Positions 20,501 to 30,194 of a DNA stretch of 32,454 bases are shown one piece after another; the first letter of the stretch is position 1; every line of letters starts with the position of its first letter. The notes beneath the pieces are model-generated. The model was not told the DNA's origin and ran no database searches. It saw nothing but the letters and a program-made list of their open reading frames with translations. Position numbers and translations under genes: made by a program. This stretch comes from an uncultured bacterium (GTDB lineage Bacteria; Patescibacteriota; Gracilibacteria; Absconditabacterales; Absconditicoccaceae). The stretch spans positions 1 to 32,454 of the forward strand of contig CALCYP010000022.1 of NCBI GenBank assembly GCA_937906635.1. Reading direction: 5' to 3'.

Positions 20501-20992
20501 TCAAAACATAAATCCATATTCATTGGATAATTTATTACACATACTAATGAACAACTGAGCATAAAGCTCTTTATTTTTCTTTCAGTATAAATCAAAAACA
20601 GTTTCTTTATCTATTCATGTAGTTTGATATTCATCTAAAGCTCTAGTCACTATATCTGGGCTTCATGATCAATCAGAACTTTCAAAAAATGAAGATCTTG
20701 TAGGAAGATAATTATGCATTTCCATATATCTCAAAGCTACAATACGGTTAAACCGAATATATGCAGCTTGTTCTGCAAGTTCTTTTTTACCTTTTCTGGT
20801 GATTTCTCTTTTTAGAGACTCATGAGCTTTTCCATAGTGAAGATATGGTTTATCATTCAAAACATCTCATGCTACATTAATTCATCATGATACTACAGTT
20901 GCTTTATCCCACATCTCAACTAATTTTTCCATTTCTGGAATTAGCTTAGAACGAGCATATTGTGCAAATTTTTTGATACTGTTTTTATCCAT
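17543..20992 (-). CDS. pglX: BREX type 1 adenine-specific DNA methyltransferase PglX
   Basis: 1149 residues, close to the usual 1150-1250. N6-adenine methyltransferase motifs are clear: SAM-binding DPACGSGH (Asp299) and catalytic NPPYMG (Asn468). The N-terminal helical part (KNSIKKFAQYARSKLI, AYIRFNRIVALRYMEMH) is typical of BREX PglX. The C-terminal region carries a specificity-type domain (TGLKTGDTERFIR, then IGCMQGRYSLDQEG, which is a very characteristic PglX block). It methylates one strand of a short asymmetric site, marking self DNA; the site cannot be read from sequence. The second position Gly in the motif DPACGSG is TGA-coded. It follows brxC by 22 bases. There is no sign of the phase-variable repeats seen in some pglX genes. 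Confidence 0.96.
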
Positions 20993-21014
20993 CCTAGTAT
21001 TTTAGTGTTGTAAA

Positions 21015-24000
21015 TTATGAAAGAATAATCATTCATCCATCTTTCATATCATCCTTTAACTTTTCTTTTATTGAAGCTAATACTTCATCAATATCCTCTT
21101 CTGATGAAATTGTTCTCTTATCTGAAGGTAAAAGATCAATAACCTTTATGGATTTTACTTTTATTGTTGCTTGTACTGTCGTAGTACCAGAAGTTTCTCA
21201 TCATTCAGTAGTAGTTGTTTGAGTGGTTGTTGTTACTGTATGAGCTGAAACCAAAGTTACACACTTTTTAATAATTCATGCTATCCAATCACTGGAATCA
21301 TTACTTAAAGATCATAGGCTTTCGTATTTATCTATTTCATTAATTAATTTTTTCTGATTTATAAATTCTCTTTCAATAGTTCACCAATCATCTCAAATCT
21401 TATCTTTATATTTTTCTGTAATATTCTTTTCAGATGCTTCGATCTTATCTAATAATTCTTTCTTTTTTGTTGTAAGTAATCCATTGTAGAAATCTTCAAG
21501 ATCTTTATTTAGTTTTCTGATTTCTGAAATATTGTCATATGGACTATCACTTTCTATAATTTCCTTTAATCTATCGTATTGAGTTTTTACATCCTTCAAT
21601 AATTCTGAATTTAATTTCTTTAGTTTTTCTAGTTCATTAAATCACAAATCCCAAATTCATTTTTGATCTTCAAAGAAGCTTTTTACAACACTTACTTCAT
21701 TGTAAGTATCAATAAGATTTTGAGATTCATTTGATATATGATTAAACAATTCATTGGTATTCCAAAATTGCTTTATATCATCCAATATATCCTTCATCTT
21801 TTCCAATACTAATTTTCACGGATATGCACGATAATTATAGTTTGTCATTAATTCAGAAATTGAATCATGAGTTTTTTCTTTCCATACAATTATTACTCTT
21901 CTGATTTCATCAGGTTCTTTTGAATCAATAGCTGTATTAAAATCTGAATTATTTTTATCGATCTTCATCAAAGTTTCAGAAACACTACGTGTTAATTCTT
22001 CTCAGATTTCCTGTTTTTTCTCTATTTCTATTTTATCTTTGTAATTAGCTTTTGTAAGATAATCAATGATGTTATCATCATCAAACATCACTTCTTTTCA
22101 TGAATATTTGATAACAATTTTCTTTGCAGCCCATAATTCAAATACCAATTTATTAACATCAGAATCTTTCCATCCGTATGGCATATCTTTATATTGTAAT
22201 TGTAATCATGCCAATGTGATATCTTTTCATCTTCCCTCTTCAATTCTTATAGTATTCAATACAGTTTCATGAGCTTTTGCTAGTGGAATGTTACCATCCA
22301 TTAATCATTTATTCTGCCTTACACGAATCAATTCTGAAAGGTCTTGATTTTTTGATGGTGGTAATGATTTGAATTCTGTATATGAATTTTCAAAAGCATC
22401 ATTTAATAATTCTAAAGCTACTTCTTTAAATGTAGGTTTACTAATATGAAGCTCTGTAGATCATCTATAGAATTTTCAGTTAATAGCTGCTTTATTCAAA
22501 AGGTCTTTTGCTTTATCCTTAAATTTAAGCATTTCAGCCTCCTTTAACCTAATCCTTTCTGCATATGAAGCATCTTTATCATTCTTTTTTACATATTTTT
22601 GAATTTTAAGGTATTGAATGATACATTTCATAGGATCATTCTCTCATTTTACTTCAGGTTTACTCAGAACAATTCTAGTTTCAAAATCTTTTCAAACTAG
22701 ATTATTACTATTTTCAGAAAACCATGGTGTACAAATTTGTATTGAAAGTTTTTGTCAATCATTTGTTCATTTTCAAGGACTATATCAATCAATAAGTTTT
22801 ACAAAATCATAATCATGCTTATCTACAGATAATTTTCCGAAAGGCTGATCTTCAAAGAAATGTTTATATATTACATCATAAACTTCATTATTATCTACGA
22901 TTATACTCTTAATTTCTCTCTCTATTTCCTGTTCCTCATCAGATAAGAATTCGTAATCATCAGCACGTTGATTAATAAATCAAGCTCACTTTAATGATTC
23001 CAATGCTTTAAATACTTTTCATTTTAATTCTATTGTTCAAGTTTCAATATTATCAATTAATAAAATTGTAATATTATCTACTGTTAATGGAATCCATTTA
23101 ACATATTTCAAAAGGAATAATACTTTTAATACACGTATTCCCAAAGGTTTATCTACATCTCAATGTTTCTCAGCATTTGCTATGATTGTCCTAATTGAAG
23201 TATTAATATTTGACTCAATAGCATCATAGACAACATCAAATGGTACCAAACTTCCAATTTCATCATTTTCTCTACAAATTATAGCCTGCTGAAAAATATC
23301 CAATGCAGAACGTTCTCATACTGCCATATGTCATCATGCGTATCATGTACTAGAGACCCTTTTTAATACTTCTTTTGTAAGATCTACCTGATATGGAACT
23401 AATGGATAAAGATCCACAAACTCTTTATTTTCTTTGTAATAAAAATGATCAATATTCGTAACCCCCTCAAAACTAAACATATTACTCATAGTATGTTGTT
23501 TTTCTGGGAATATCTCAGAAAGCTCTTTTGTTGCTTCGTCATTTTTCTCCAACAAACGCCTCTTAATAACCTCATCTACATTAGTACTTGAAAGGCTTAA
23601 TTTTGTTTTAAATCTAGCTTGAATTCTTGAAAAATCATCAGCAGCATGTCATCAGATCTCAGTAACTTCTTCAATAGCCTGCTGAGATGTTACAGCAATC
23701 CAAGCCTCTCATCAAAGTTCTCTAAATCACTCTGTTATAGTTTGTAAATCAAGCATTAATTTTACATTTCAACCTACAAACTGTCAAACTTCATCTATTA
23801 AATAAATAATTTTATGATTTTTCCCTTTAATTTTACAATATTCATCAATTATTTCACAGAAAGATTTTGCAGTTAATGTATATGTTTTTGATTGGAAATC
23901 CCCATTAAAATAATTCTCAGCTTCTTCTTCTGTAATATTTTTTCATTTGTCATTCTTTGTTTTTACTAGTGCTTTTACTGCAGCCTGTCTTTCAAAATCT

Positions 24001-24620
24001 AAATTTTCTCTTCATCAATCTCTTACATCCCGTTCAATTCAAGATTCAGCTTTATAATTCTTTTTAAAATCTTCGTACTCTCAAGCTTTTCGAAGTCTCC
24101 ATTCTTGATGTGCTAACCATAGTTTTCATTGTCATTGTATGAATCAAAGATTAGAAAAGAAACGATCCATACATGCCTCTAATACCGTAGCTCATTTTTC
24201 TCATCAATATGCATTGTTTGCATATTTTTGGATATTAAAGAGAATTACATCTATATTATTCCTTTTAATATACGATTTCACATCTTCAAACCATAACTTG
24301 TCTTCAAATTTATCATCGAAATAATCTATTGCATCTTTTCAACAGATATTCTCGTTCTTTATCATATATCATAACATTTTTAAAAAATGAGATTTTCATG
24401 ATCCAAAATATCATGATATCCATACTCAAATATTCTCAGTAGGTGTTCACTCCGCTGAAGTTAACGCATTGAAAAAACCAGAAAAATGTTTTTTTAACTC
24501 TTCCGTTACAACAAATTCCTCCAACTCTGTTTTAATATAATTAACATCATCATTATCAACATGGATAACTCAATTTATTTGTCTATCAATATTTTTGTCG
24601 AAAAGTTGAGATAATTTCAT
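21015..24620 (-). CDS. brxC: BREX type 1 P-loop ATPase BrxC
   Basis: 1201 residues, the family's length. Starts MKLSQLFDKNIDRQINGVI, the conserved BrxC N-terminus, with P-loop SGYFGSGKSHFLKMLG (Lys76) and IIYLIDEVGQFVGG as the Walker B region. SYTSE-type switch motifs and long helical segments follow. Two glycines of the P-loop, including the one before the Lys, are coded by TGA, which is direct evidence for UGA as Gly. Near the C-terminus is a threonine-rich linker (VTTTTQTTTT, TSGTTTVQ) before the usual final domain (SSEEDIDEVLASIKEKL). BrxC is the large DUF6079-like/AAA ATPase at the core of the BREX complex. It lies 26 bases after brxB. Confidence 0.95.
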
Positions 24621-24646
24621 TGAAATTCTTTTTTAGTAAATAAATA

Positions 24647-25225
24647 TTATGATAAAGAGAAAGCTCTATAATAATTATCTGGATCAAATCTATTAAAAAG
24701 CTTTAATGAATTTTGATTCTTTTGATTTGTGTATGATCATGGATACATAAGTAGAACTATACGGTCATTTGGTAATGCTCACGCCAAGTTATTTAGTAAG
24801 AAATGAGCACGTAAATATGGCCATGCTACTCATAAGTGAGTAAGATATAAGAATTCATATCACTCTGTAATTTCTTTAAATTTCTGTATTAAAATATCTG
24901 GTGATAATTTTGGCTTTATGACTTGTTCAGATAAATAATCAAAAGATTTATTCTTCTCTAGTTCTACATATTTTTCATATCCATACCTTGTAGTAAGTAA
25001 TTCTAAAACCAATTCATAGATATTTACTCACAATGCTTTATGTCATTTTTTCTCCATCTCTTCTCATATTGTGTTTGCAAGGTCACGTGCCTTTAATTCA
25101 TCTTCAGGATCATAATCAAAAATATAGAACGGTATATCAGTAGATAAAGTTTTTCATCAGAAGAACTTATCAGATTTTATATAATCAAGAAGAATTTTTC
25201 TTTTATCTTCAAATGTTTTTTCCAT
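24647..25225 (-). CDS. brxB: BREX type 1 protein BrxB (DUF1788)
   Basis: 192 residues, the normal size. Characteristic DUF1788 stretches: FYIFDYDPEDELKARDLA near the N-terminus, YELVLELL, and the C-terminal HLGVAWPYLRAHFLLNNL then RIVLLMYPGSYTNQ and LFNRFDPDNYYRAF. BrxB is a small structural partner required in type I BREX; its biochemistry is unsettled. It lies 6 bases after brxA and 26 before brxC, in the fixed family order. Conserved glycines in HLGVAWP and YPGSY include TGA codons. Confidence 0.93.
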
Positions 25226-25231
25226 TTTTCG

Positions 25232-25807
25232 TTAGCTTATGTATGATATAAAATCTGACCCCCCTGGCATATCTTCAAGATAAGTTTTAACATCAAATGG
25301 TATATAAAGTGGAGTCAATCTATCATCCTTTAAAAGGTCAGATTCTTTCAATATTTTTAATACCACTTGGCATAACTTATCTCTAGTTTTTTGTGTCCAT
25401 TTTTTTACCGCAAGATCGTTTTCTTCCATTAGTGGAAATAGGTTTATTATACTGTTTTTGTATAATTCATATTCTCTATCTAATATTTTTTTACCAACAA
25501 TATTTTGCATAACAGACTCAAAGAAATTATTATCTTTATATATTGAATATAGAGCTAAAATCTTTGCATTATCTGAATCTTTTAAAAACAAATCTATTCA
25601 TCAGTTTTCATTCAGAATCATTAAACGTCTTCGAATAAATGGGAATCTCCTTATTACAGCTGTAGGCCTTTCGTATTGGTAAAGATTATTTTCCATGATT
25701 TCATTCTTTGCTTCTGTCATTGTTTTTCATTCTTGTATAAGATGTGCAGTAATTTGCATTTCAAACAGAAGAAGAGCTTCTCAGGTTAAACGTGCAGTAT
25801 ATTCCAT
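25232..25807 (-). CDS. brxA: BREX type 1 protein BrxA (DUF1819)
   Basis: 191 residues. It matches the BrxA/DUF1819 layout: an N-terminal helical part with YTARLTGEALLLFEMQ and RPTAVIRRFPFIRRRL, a middle LALYSIYKDNNFFESVMQ, and a C-terminal RLTPLYIPFDVKTYLE. BrxA is a small, winged-helix-like DNA-binding protein that starts the operon in type I BREX systems. It begins at the first ATG after the leader; the ORF looks truncated to 119 residues only if TGA is taken as a stop. A promoter with -10 TATAGT lies 69 bases upstream, with a palindrome further upstream. Confidence 0.93.
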
Positions 25808-25875
25808 GAAAAAAGTATTTTTAAGAATTTAAATTAAACAAAAAAATATCCGTCCTTTTTTCAAATACAAAAAAA

Positions 25876-25903
25876 ACTATAAAAAAATTTAAACATTAAT
25901 CAA
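25876..25903 (-). promoter_or_regulatory. Promoter of the BREX operon
   Basis: On the - strand TTGATT (AATCAA at 25898-25903), 16-base spacer, TATAGT (ACTATA at 25876-25881). The sequence around the -35, CTCTTGATT, shares nine bases with the 14-mer at the noncoding-RNA promoters. The 5' leader of about 60 nt has AAAAAAGGACGG, which is too far from the ATG to be a ribosome-binding site. Confidence 0.55.
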
Positions 25904-25911
25904 GAGTAATG

Positions 25912-25927
25912 GATCCAATTTTGGATC
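25912..25927. promoter_or_regulatory. Palindrome upstream of the BREX promoter (operator candidate)
   Basis: GATCCAA, TT, TTGGATC: a perfect 7-base inverted repeat with a two-base centre, ending 9 bases upstream of the -35 box. Its size and place suit a dimeric regulator. There is no dedicated regulator gene (such as BrxR) inside the operon. Confidence 0.45.
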
Positions 25928-25994
25928 TAAATATATATTTTTATGTAATTTAATTATAACAGCTAACAAACCGAATAAATTATTAAAAACAAAT

Positions 25995-26022
25995 GAAAAA
26001 ATTCCTATTTTTATAGGAATCT
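25995..26022 (-). terminator. Terminator after the DUF4313 gene
   Basis: On the - strand ATTCCTA (26014-26020) pairs with TAGGAAT (26001-26007) across an A-rich loop and is followed by a T-run (A-run on +). It lies 30 bases after the stop and insulates the BREX promoter. Confidence 0.8.
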
Positions 26023-26051
26023 TTTCTATTTTAAACAAAATGCAGGCAAAG

Positions 26052-26378
26052 TTATTTATATTTATCCAATTCTTCAATATTCATCTCGTATACAGGATAT
26101 GAACAAAATCATGAGTGCACATAATCAACTAAATGTCATAACTCATATTTTTGGATAAAATCTTCAGCTTCTGGTAAATTATTTGTATCAACGGCCATAT
26201 AATTTTTATTTTCAAAAGGCTCTATATAAACAGATAAATCAGAATAATATTCCCCTGTCTTTTTATCGTAAAGCAAAATAGCTAACTGATCATTAGCTGT
26301 ATAAGTTGTTATTTCCATAACAACATCAACATTTTTTCAAAAATAGTTTTTAATTTTTAATGATTTTGGTGTTTTCAT
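26052..26378 (-). CDS. DUF4313-family protein
   Basis: 108 residues when started at 26378; with TGA read as Gly the frame is open to this upstream ATG (MKTPKSLKIKNYFGKNVDVV). The standard code would leave only the internal ATG at 26318. The longer form restores the normal DUF4313 layout: an N-terminal strand, LAILLYDKKTGEYYSDLSVY, then YMAVDTNNLPEAEDFIQKY, and the family's typical end HSGFCSYPVYEM. DUF4313 proteins occur on plasmids, phages and conjugative elements; their function is unknown. It is preceded by a -10 box enclosed in an inverted repeat and followed by a terminator, so it is its own unit. Confidence 0.82.
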
Positions 26379-26394
26379 TTTTCCAGCAGATTAA

Positions 26395-26429
26395 CAGGTA
26401 AAACTAAAATTATACTGATGATTTACCTG
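26395..26429. promoter_or_regulatory. Promoter with enclosing inverted repeat (operator candidate) of DUF4313
   Basis: CAGGTAAA (26395-26402) and TTTACCTG (26422-26429), a perfect 8-base inverted repeat with a 19-base centre. The centre holds a - strand TATAAT (ATTATA at 26409-26414) 17 bases or so before the start codon region. A nearby AAAGTCCAGACTTT palindrome lies upstream at about 26433-26446. Repressor binding over the -10 would shut the gene off; an attenuator hairpin is an alternative. Confidence 0.45.
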
Positions 26430-26471
26430 GTAAAGTCCAGACTTTTTTAGACTTTTTTATTTCCAACTACA

Positions 26472-27467
26472 TTACAAAGAAACAATAGGTTTAACCATCG
26501 ATAAATCATATTCTTCATATTTATGGTCATATAATTCTTCTGCTGTATGTTTTATAAATTCTTTTGCAGCTACAAATTCTTTCAAATAATTTGGTATTGC
26601 ATTATATCAATAATAAGCTCAAGCTAGATATCAATATATACATGCAGTAGTATCGGTATCTCATCATAAATCTAATACTTTCTTTAATCATTCTCAAAAT
26701 GAAGTAGAATAGTAGAATCACCATAAAGCTGTTTCTAGACTATCAACAACATATCAAGATGGATTAATTTCATTTGGTGTCTTTCATAAATATGATCACA
26801 TAATAACATTTTGAACTTCTAGCGAAAATTCTCTATTTTTGCTGAATCATCTTATACCTGATAAATTTCAATTAAATAATTTGTTTTTATCGATTCAATG
26901 CATTGCATGGTGAATTAACCATGAATAGTATACACATGAATCTATACACAAATCTGTATTATGTGTAGGATAACAACTTTCTTTTGCTGCTATTAATACA
27001 TCTTCAATATTATCATAAAAATACAATGGAATAGGTCAGATCCTCATTAGTGAACCGTTTCAATCCATTCTTTTTCAGCTTCTATCTTCTTCCCATGGTT
27101 TATCTTTTAAATTTCAATTTCTATATTCTCAATATAGCTCCAACATTCTTGCTACTTGTCATCATTCTCAATCTGGATATGGTCTTAATCACATATATCA
27201 TGTCTTATGCCATTTATAGTAATTTTCCAATTGATCTTGAATATTAGTTCATCAACATCTCACTAATGAATCCGCTAATAATAAAGACATAGCTGTATCA
27301 TCACTCCAATCTCAAAAATTTTTTCAATATTGCATTAATCAAATCTTTCAATTAATAATATCCACTGGCTCAAAATCTCATGGATAAAAAAATTCAATAG
27401 GGACTCAAAAAGCATCTCAAATAGCTCATCAAAACATTACTCATAAAAACTTATCAAGATCCTTCAT
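26472..27467 (-). CDS. ADP-ribosylglycohydrolase (DraG/ARH family)
   Basis: 331 residues. All family marks are present: FGGAIGDAFGVPIEF at residues 12-26, GDWSDDTAM (Asp56-Asp57-Thr58, magnesium ligands), GNGSLMRIGPIPLYF in the middle, and GGDTDTTACIYGYLAGAYYG near the C-terminus for the second metal site. Several of these glycines are TGA-coded. The enzyme removes ADP-ribose from modified proteins or nucleic acids, or from ADP-ribosylated arginine as in DraG. In a mobile element it could undo ADP-ribosylation by host or rival toxins (for example DarT-like), or regulate nitrogenase-type targets in the host; the first is more likely here. It has its own promoter and lies upstream of DUF4313 on the same strand. 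Confidence 0.93.
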
Positions 27468-27499
27468 AAAAATAAATTAAATAATAAACAATAAGATTG

Positions 27500-27527
27500 A
27501 CTATAGAAATAAAAAAACTTTTTTCAA
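27500..27527 (-). promoter_or_regulatory. Promoter of the ADP-ribosylglycohydrolase gene
   Basis: On the - strand TTGAAA (TTTCAA at 27522-27527), 16-base spacer, TATAGT (ACTATA at 27500-27505), about 33 bases before the start codon. Same -10 as the BREX promoter. Confidence 0.55.
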
Positions 27528-27535
27528 TTTTAAAA

Positions 27536-27561
27536 TGGAATCCTCATTACAGAGGATTCCA
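27536..27561 (-). terminator. Terminator of the early operon
   Basis: TGGAATCCTC (27536-27545) pairs perfectly with GAGGATTCCA (27552-27561), followed on the - strand by TTTTAAAATTG. The stop codon of the upstream gene lies in its loop. Confidence 0.8.
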
Positions 27562-28104
27562 TTTATTAAAAACTTCTAATTCTTTTTTTAATTGTTCATT
27601 TTCTTTTCTAATTTTTTCTAATTCAATAGGTTCCAAATATGTATTAGCAATAATTTCTTCATTATTAACAATTTTTTCTATATACATACTCCTAAATACT
27701 GCAGCTTCTTCTTTAGAATAGGTAATTTCAATATAATAGTAACTATCATCATGTACTAATTCTACTGTTTCTTTGACCTTTTTGGGTTTATATCTAATTA
27801 TAGTCTCCCTTTTAGAATGTCTTTTTATTGCTTCTTCAGCAGAAATTCATTCCTTAATTCTATCTTTAAAGCATCTATAATTAACCTTTTCTCATTCATA
27901 AGATTGGTAATATTCTCGATAAGAATCTTTCTTTTTAGTCCTCTTTCATTTTGGATCATTATCTTCAATATTTCAAAACTGTATTGCTATTTCATATGGA
28001 AGATTATACTTCTTAATTCTTTTTAAGAATGTAACGTATGAGGCTTTCCTTCAAGAATATTGATTATAATATTCTCTAGCTTTTCAATATTTTGTTTTAC
28101 ACAT
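27547..28104 (-). CDS. Hypothetical protein with helix-turn-helix-like N-terminus
   Basis: 185 residues, no family recognised. The N-terminal half is basic and contains GRKASYVTFLKRIKKYNLPY and a later SAEEAIKRHSKRE, resembling two short helix-turn-helix modules like those in homing-endonuclease DNA-binding tails (NUMOD-type). The C-terminal half has SYYYIEITYSKEEAAVFRSM and ends in a coiled-coil segment (LEKIRKENEQLKKELEVF). It is probably DNA-binding. It is last of a phage early-type operon, and ends in a terminator. Several TGA-coded glycines fix the reading. Confidence 0.65.
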
Positions 28105-28145
28105 GGATTTATAAATTAAGAAGTAAATAGAAAATAATATCATTT

Positions 28146-28505
28146 CTATTTACCACTATCTGCCTTCGTTACCTCCTCAGCTGAAGCTATTCAATCAGTG
28201 ATTCCAATTCACATAAAAGCCAATGCACGTCATATTGCAGAAGTCTCTGCATTTTCTAACGCTGCAGTTTTATTAATAAATCACTCTCACCATTTAGCTT
28301 GAGCATATCATGTAAATACTCTATTAGGTTTATCACAATCTGGAGTAACAGTAGCTTTGAATATTTCTATTCAAGGTTCATCAGTAAGTACTCTTTGTGT
28401 TACTACTGATCAGTTAGGATAATTATCATTAAAATATGATAATCTATCTTTTACTAAAACATACTTTTTTCATTTAATATCAATTGTTGGTAGTTGTATA
28501 GTCAT
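28146..28505 (-). CDS. Phage ssDNA-annealing / recombination-type protein
   Basis: 119 residues. The diagnostic block is FINKTAALENAETSAIGRAL, followed by AFMGIGITDGIASAEEV. It is widespread in phage proteins acting beside ERF/Rad52-like annealing proteins, where it reads ENAETSAIGRALAxLGIG. The N-terminal part has KGKKYVLVKDRLSYF, then IEIFKATVTPD, a small beta domain of the kind seen in the same proteins. The expected role is single-strand annealing or pairing in phage recombination. I cannot separate ERF-like from other annealing families by eye. It is short relative to full-length annealing proteins (usually over 150 residues). It lies in the early operon, 18 bases downstream of the next gene. 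Confidence 0.65.
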
Positions 28506-28523
28506 TTTAATAATTGGTTAAGG

Positions 28524-28739
28524 TTAAAATAAGTGTTTGTAAGAAACGGGATTTTGTTCCCTTAAATAATTAATATATTCTTCAATACATATTGCTCTTT
28601 CTTTCTCATCTAATAAAGATTTATACTCAATATAATTACGTATTCAGAACTTAATAAGAAACACTCTAAATGTTGGATTAAGTTCTATTTCTCTTACTTT
28701 ATCATCGGAAAGATTTTTTCATAAACTCTTCAAATACAT
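28524..28739 (-). CDS. Small hypothetical protein in early operon
   Basis: 71 residues, not recognised. Mostly helical and charged (DDKVREIELNPTFRVFLIKF, then LLDEKERAICIEEYINYL). Two TGA-coded glycines. Only 2 bases separate its start from the upstream stop codon, so it is translationally linked to that gene. Confidence 0.55.
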
Positions 28740-28741
28740 TT

Positions 28742-29284
28742 CTATCTCTTGTTAGAAGTTAAAGTAGCATTTCATTTATAAACCTTCATGTTTTTATTAA
28801 GCTCATCGAAGAACTCTGGTGTCTTCATTTTGCTTATTAATATAGAATATCAGAATTTATCTCTTCATGCTTGAGAAGAAAAGTATGGGATAGAAACTTG
28901 AATTACTTCATCTATTCAATCTCTAGTTTTATAACTAAATCTCCTTATGATTTGATATTTAACATCATTATACTCATAGGAATCGATTAAATGTTCATGA
29001 ATAAATAATTCTTTATTATTTTTCATTTCACCCATCAATTTTCATTCCAAAGCCTTTTGTTTTAATTTTTTAATTGGCTCTATGAATTTCTCCTTAAAGC
29101 GTTGATGTAATTCAGTTTTTGGATTAATTTGAAAGAACTTCATCACATTTTTACAATGATATCAACTAGTTTTACCTAACGCATCAACTTCACTAAATTC
29201 TTTATCCATAATGCTTTCAATATAGTTGATAACTTTTTGTTTTTCTTCAGGAGATAGAACCAAATTTTTAAAAGCCTCCTGCAT
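28742..29284 (-). CDS. Hypothetical protein in early operon
   Basis: 180 residues, not recognised. Helical N-terminus (LSPEEKQKVINYIESIMDKE), with a His/Cys pair (GYHCKNVMKFFQ), then mixed alpha/beta (YQIIRRFSYKTRDGIDEVIQ). It contains TGA-coded glycines and begins 39 bases after the DUF6291 gene. Its place between a replication-type gene and an annealing protein suggests a role in phage DNA metabolism, but nothing more can be read. Confidence 0.6.
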
Positions 29285-29323
29285 TTTTGTTCTAGTTTAT
29301 TAGTAAAGCATGGATTGATTAAG

Positions 29324-29995
29324 CTAATAAAGAACATCTAAATCTGGTTTTTCTCAAGTATTACCAGTAAAGTAATCATCATCAAATCTTCAGTCATTAA
29401 GCCATCATTGAGCAAATTTAATATAATGATCTTCTACTCTTTTTAGCTTAATCTCTGTAGCATATTCTCAAGCCTTAGTAATCAAAAGTATTGGATCGTT
29501 TCCTCATTTGATTGCGTTCTCCCACGCCTCCCGAGCTTTCTGTTTTCCTTTTTTCTTAGGATAGGCTTTTCGAAAGCTCTCAAAATCATCAGAATAAACT
29601 ACTTTTTTATTAATTTTTTTTGTTTTTACTTTTCCATTTTCATTTACATTGTCATTTACATTTGCATTTACATTCTCATTAACATTATCATTAACATTTA
29701 CATTAGGTTTCTGTTTGGTTCACTTTTGGTTAATGTTAGGTTTTTTTGAATTATCCCAGTCATCTTTTGGTCTTCAACCTTTTGTTCAGTTAATGAATCT
29801 TTTATTGTTGGCATCAATTTGTGGTTTAGCCATAATAAAGATTGCATATGCAATGGGATCGACTGATTGATCTGGTTCAACGCCTTTTAGTCAATAATCA
29901 ATAATAAACTTAAAAGCATTAAACTGATTTGCCTCAGGAAGAATGTTAATTGCCATGCTAAATGACTCATACCAGACGAATGAATCTCTTTGCAT
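29324..29995 (-). CDS. DUF6291 phage replication-type protein
   Basis: 223 residues from the ATG at 29995; the ATG at 29956 would cut off the conserved first segment MQRDSFVWYESFSMAINILP, so I chose the upstream start. Then FIIDYGLKGVEPD, DPIAYAIFIMAKPQIDANNK and RFINGTKGGRPKDD match DUF6291 domains of phage replisome-organiser-like proteins. A low-complexity linker of Asn-Val dipeptides with Asp/Glu (residues about 99-120) separates it from a C-terminal domain (YSDDFESFRKAYPKKKGKQK, then KFAQGWLNDGRF), the module found at the end of phage DnaD-like replication proteins. It probably binds the phage origin and recruits helicase. First clear gene of the early operon. Confidence 0.8.
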
Positions 29996-29996
29996 T

Positions 29997-30194
29997 TTAC
30001 TCTTCCTTAAATAATAAAGATAAAAGTTTTCTCCTTTTCACTGGCTTCAAAAGACAAAATACAAAAATTGGAATAAATAATGCATGGAATCACATTGGAG
30101 TGAAACATACTGTAAATCATCGTATACACATTATAAGTTTACCAACTCTTGTCATTTTTTTGCATAAGAAAAAGAGATATAAACCCACCTTCAT
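29997..30194 (-). CDS. Possible small membrane protein ahead of the DUF6291 gene
   Basis: 65 residues, hydrophobic: MKVGLYLFFLCKKMTRVG, then PMGFHALFIPIFVFCLLKPV, ending basic. For it: TGA-coded glycines, a stop codon 1 base from the next start (the TAAAATG junction common here) and two membrane-like segments. Against it: its start lies within a - strand terminator hairpin (30173-30213), and no promoter is evident. An opposite-strand ORF covers the same stretch. I rate it as doubtful. Confidence 0.28.
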
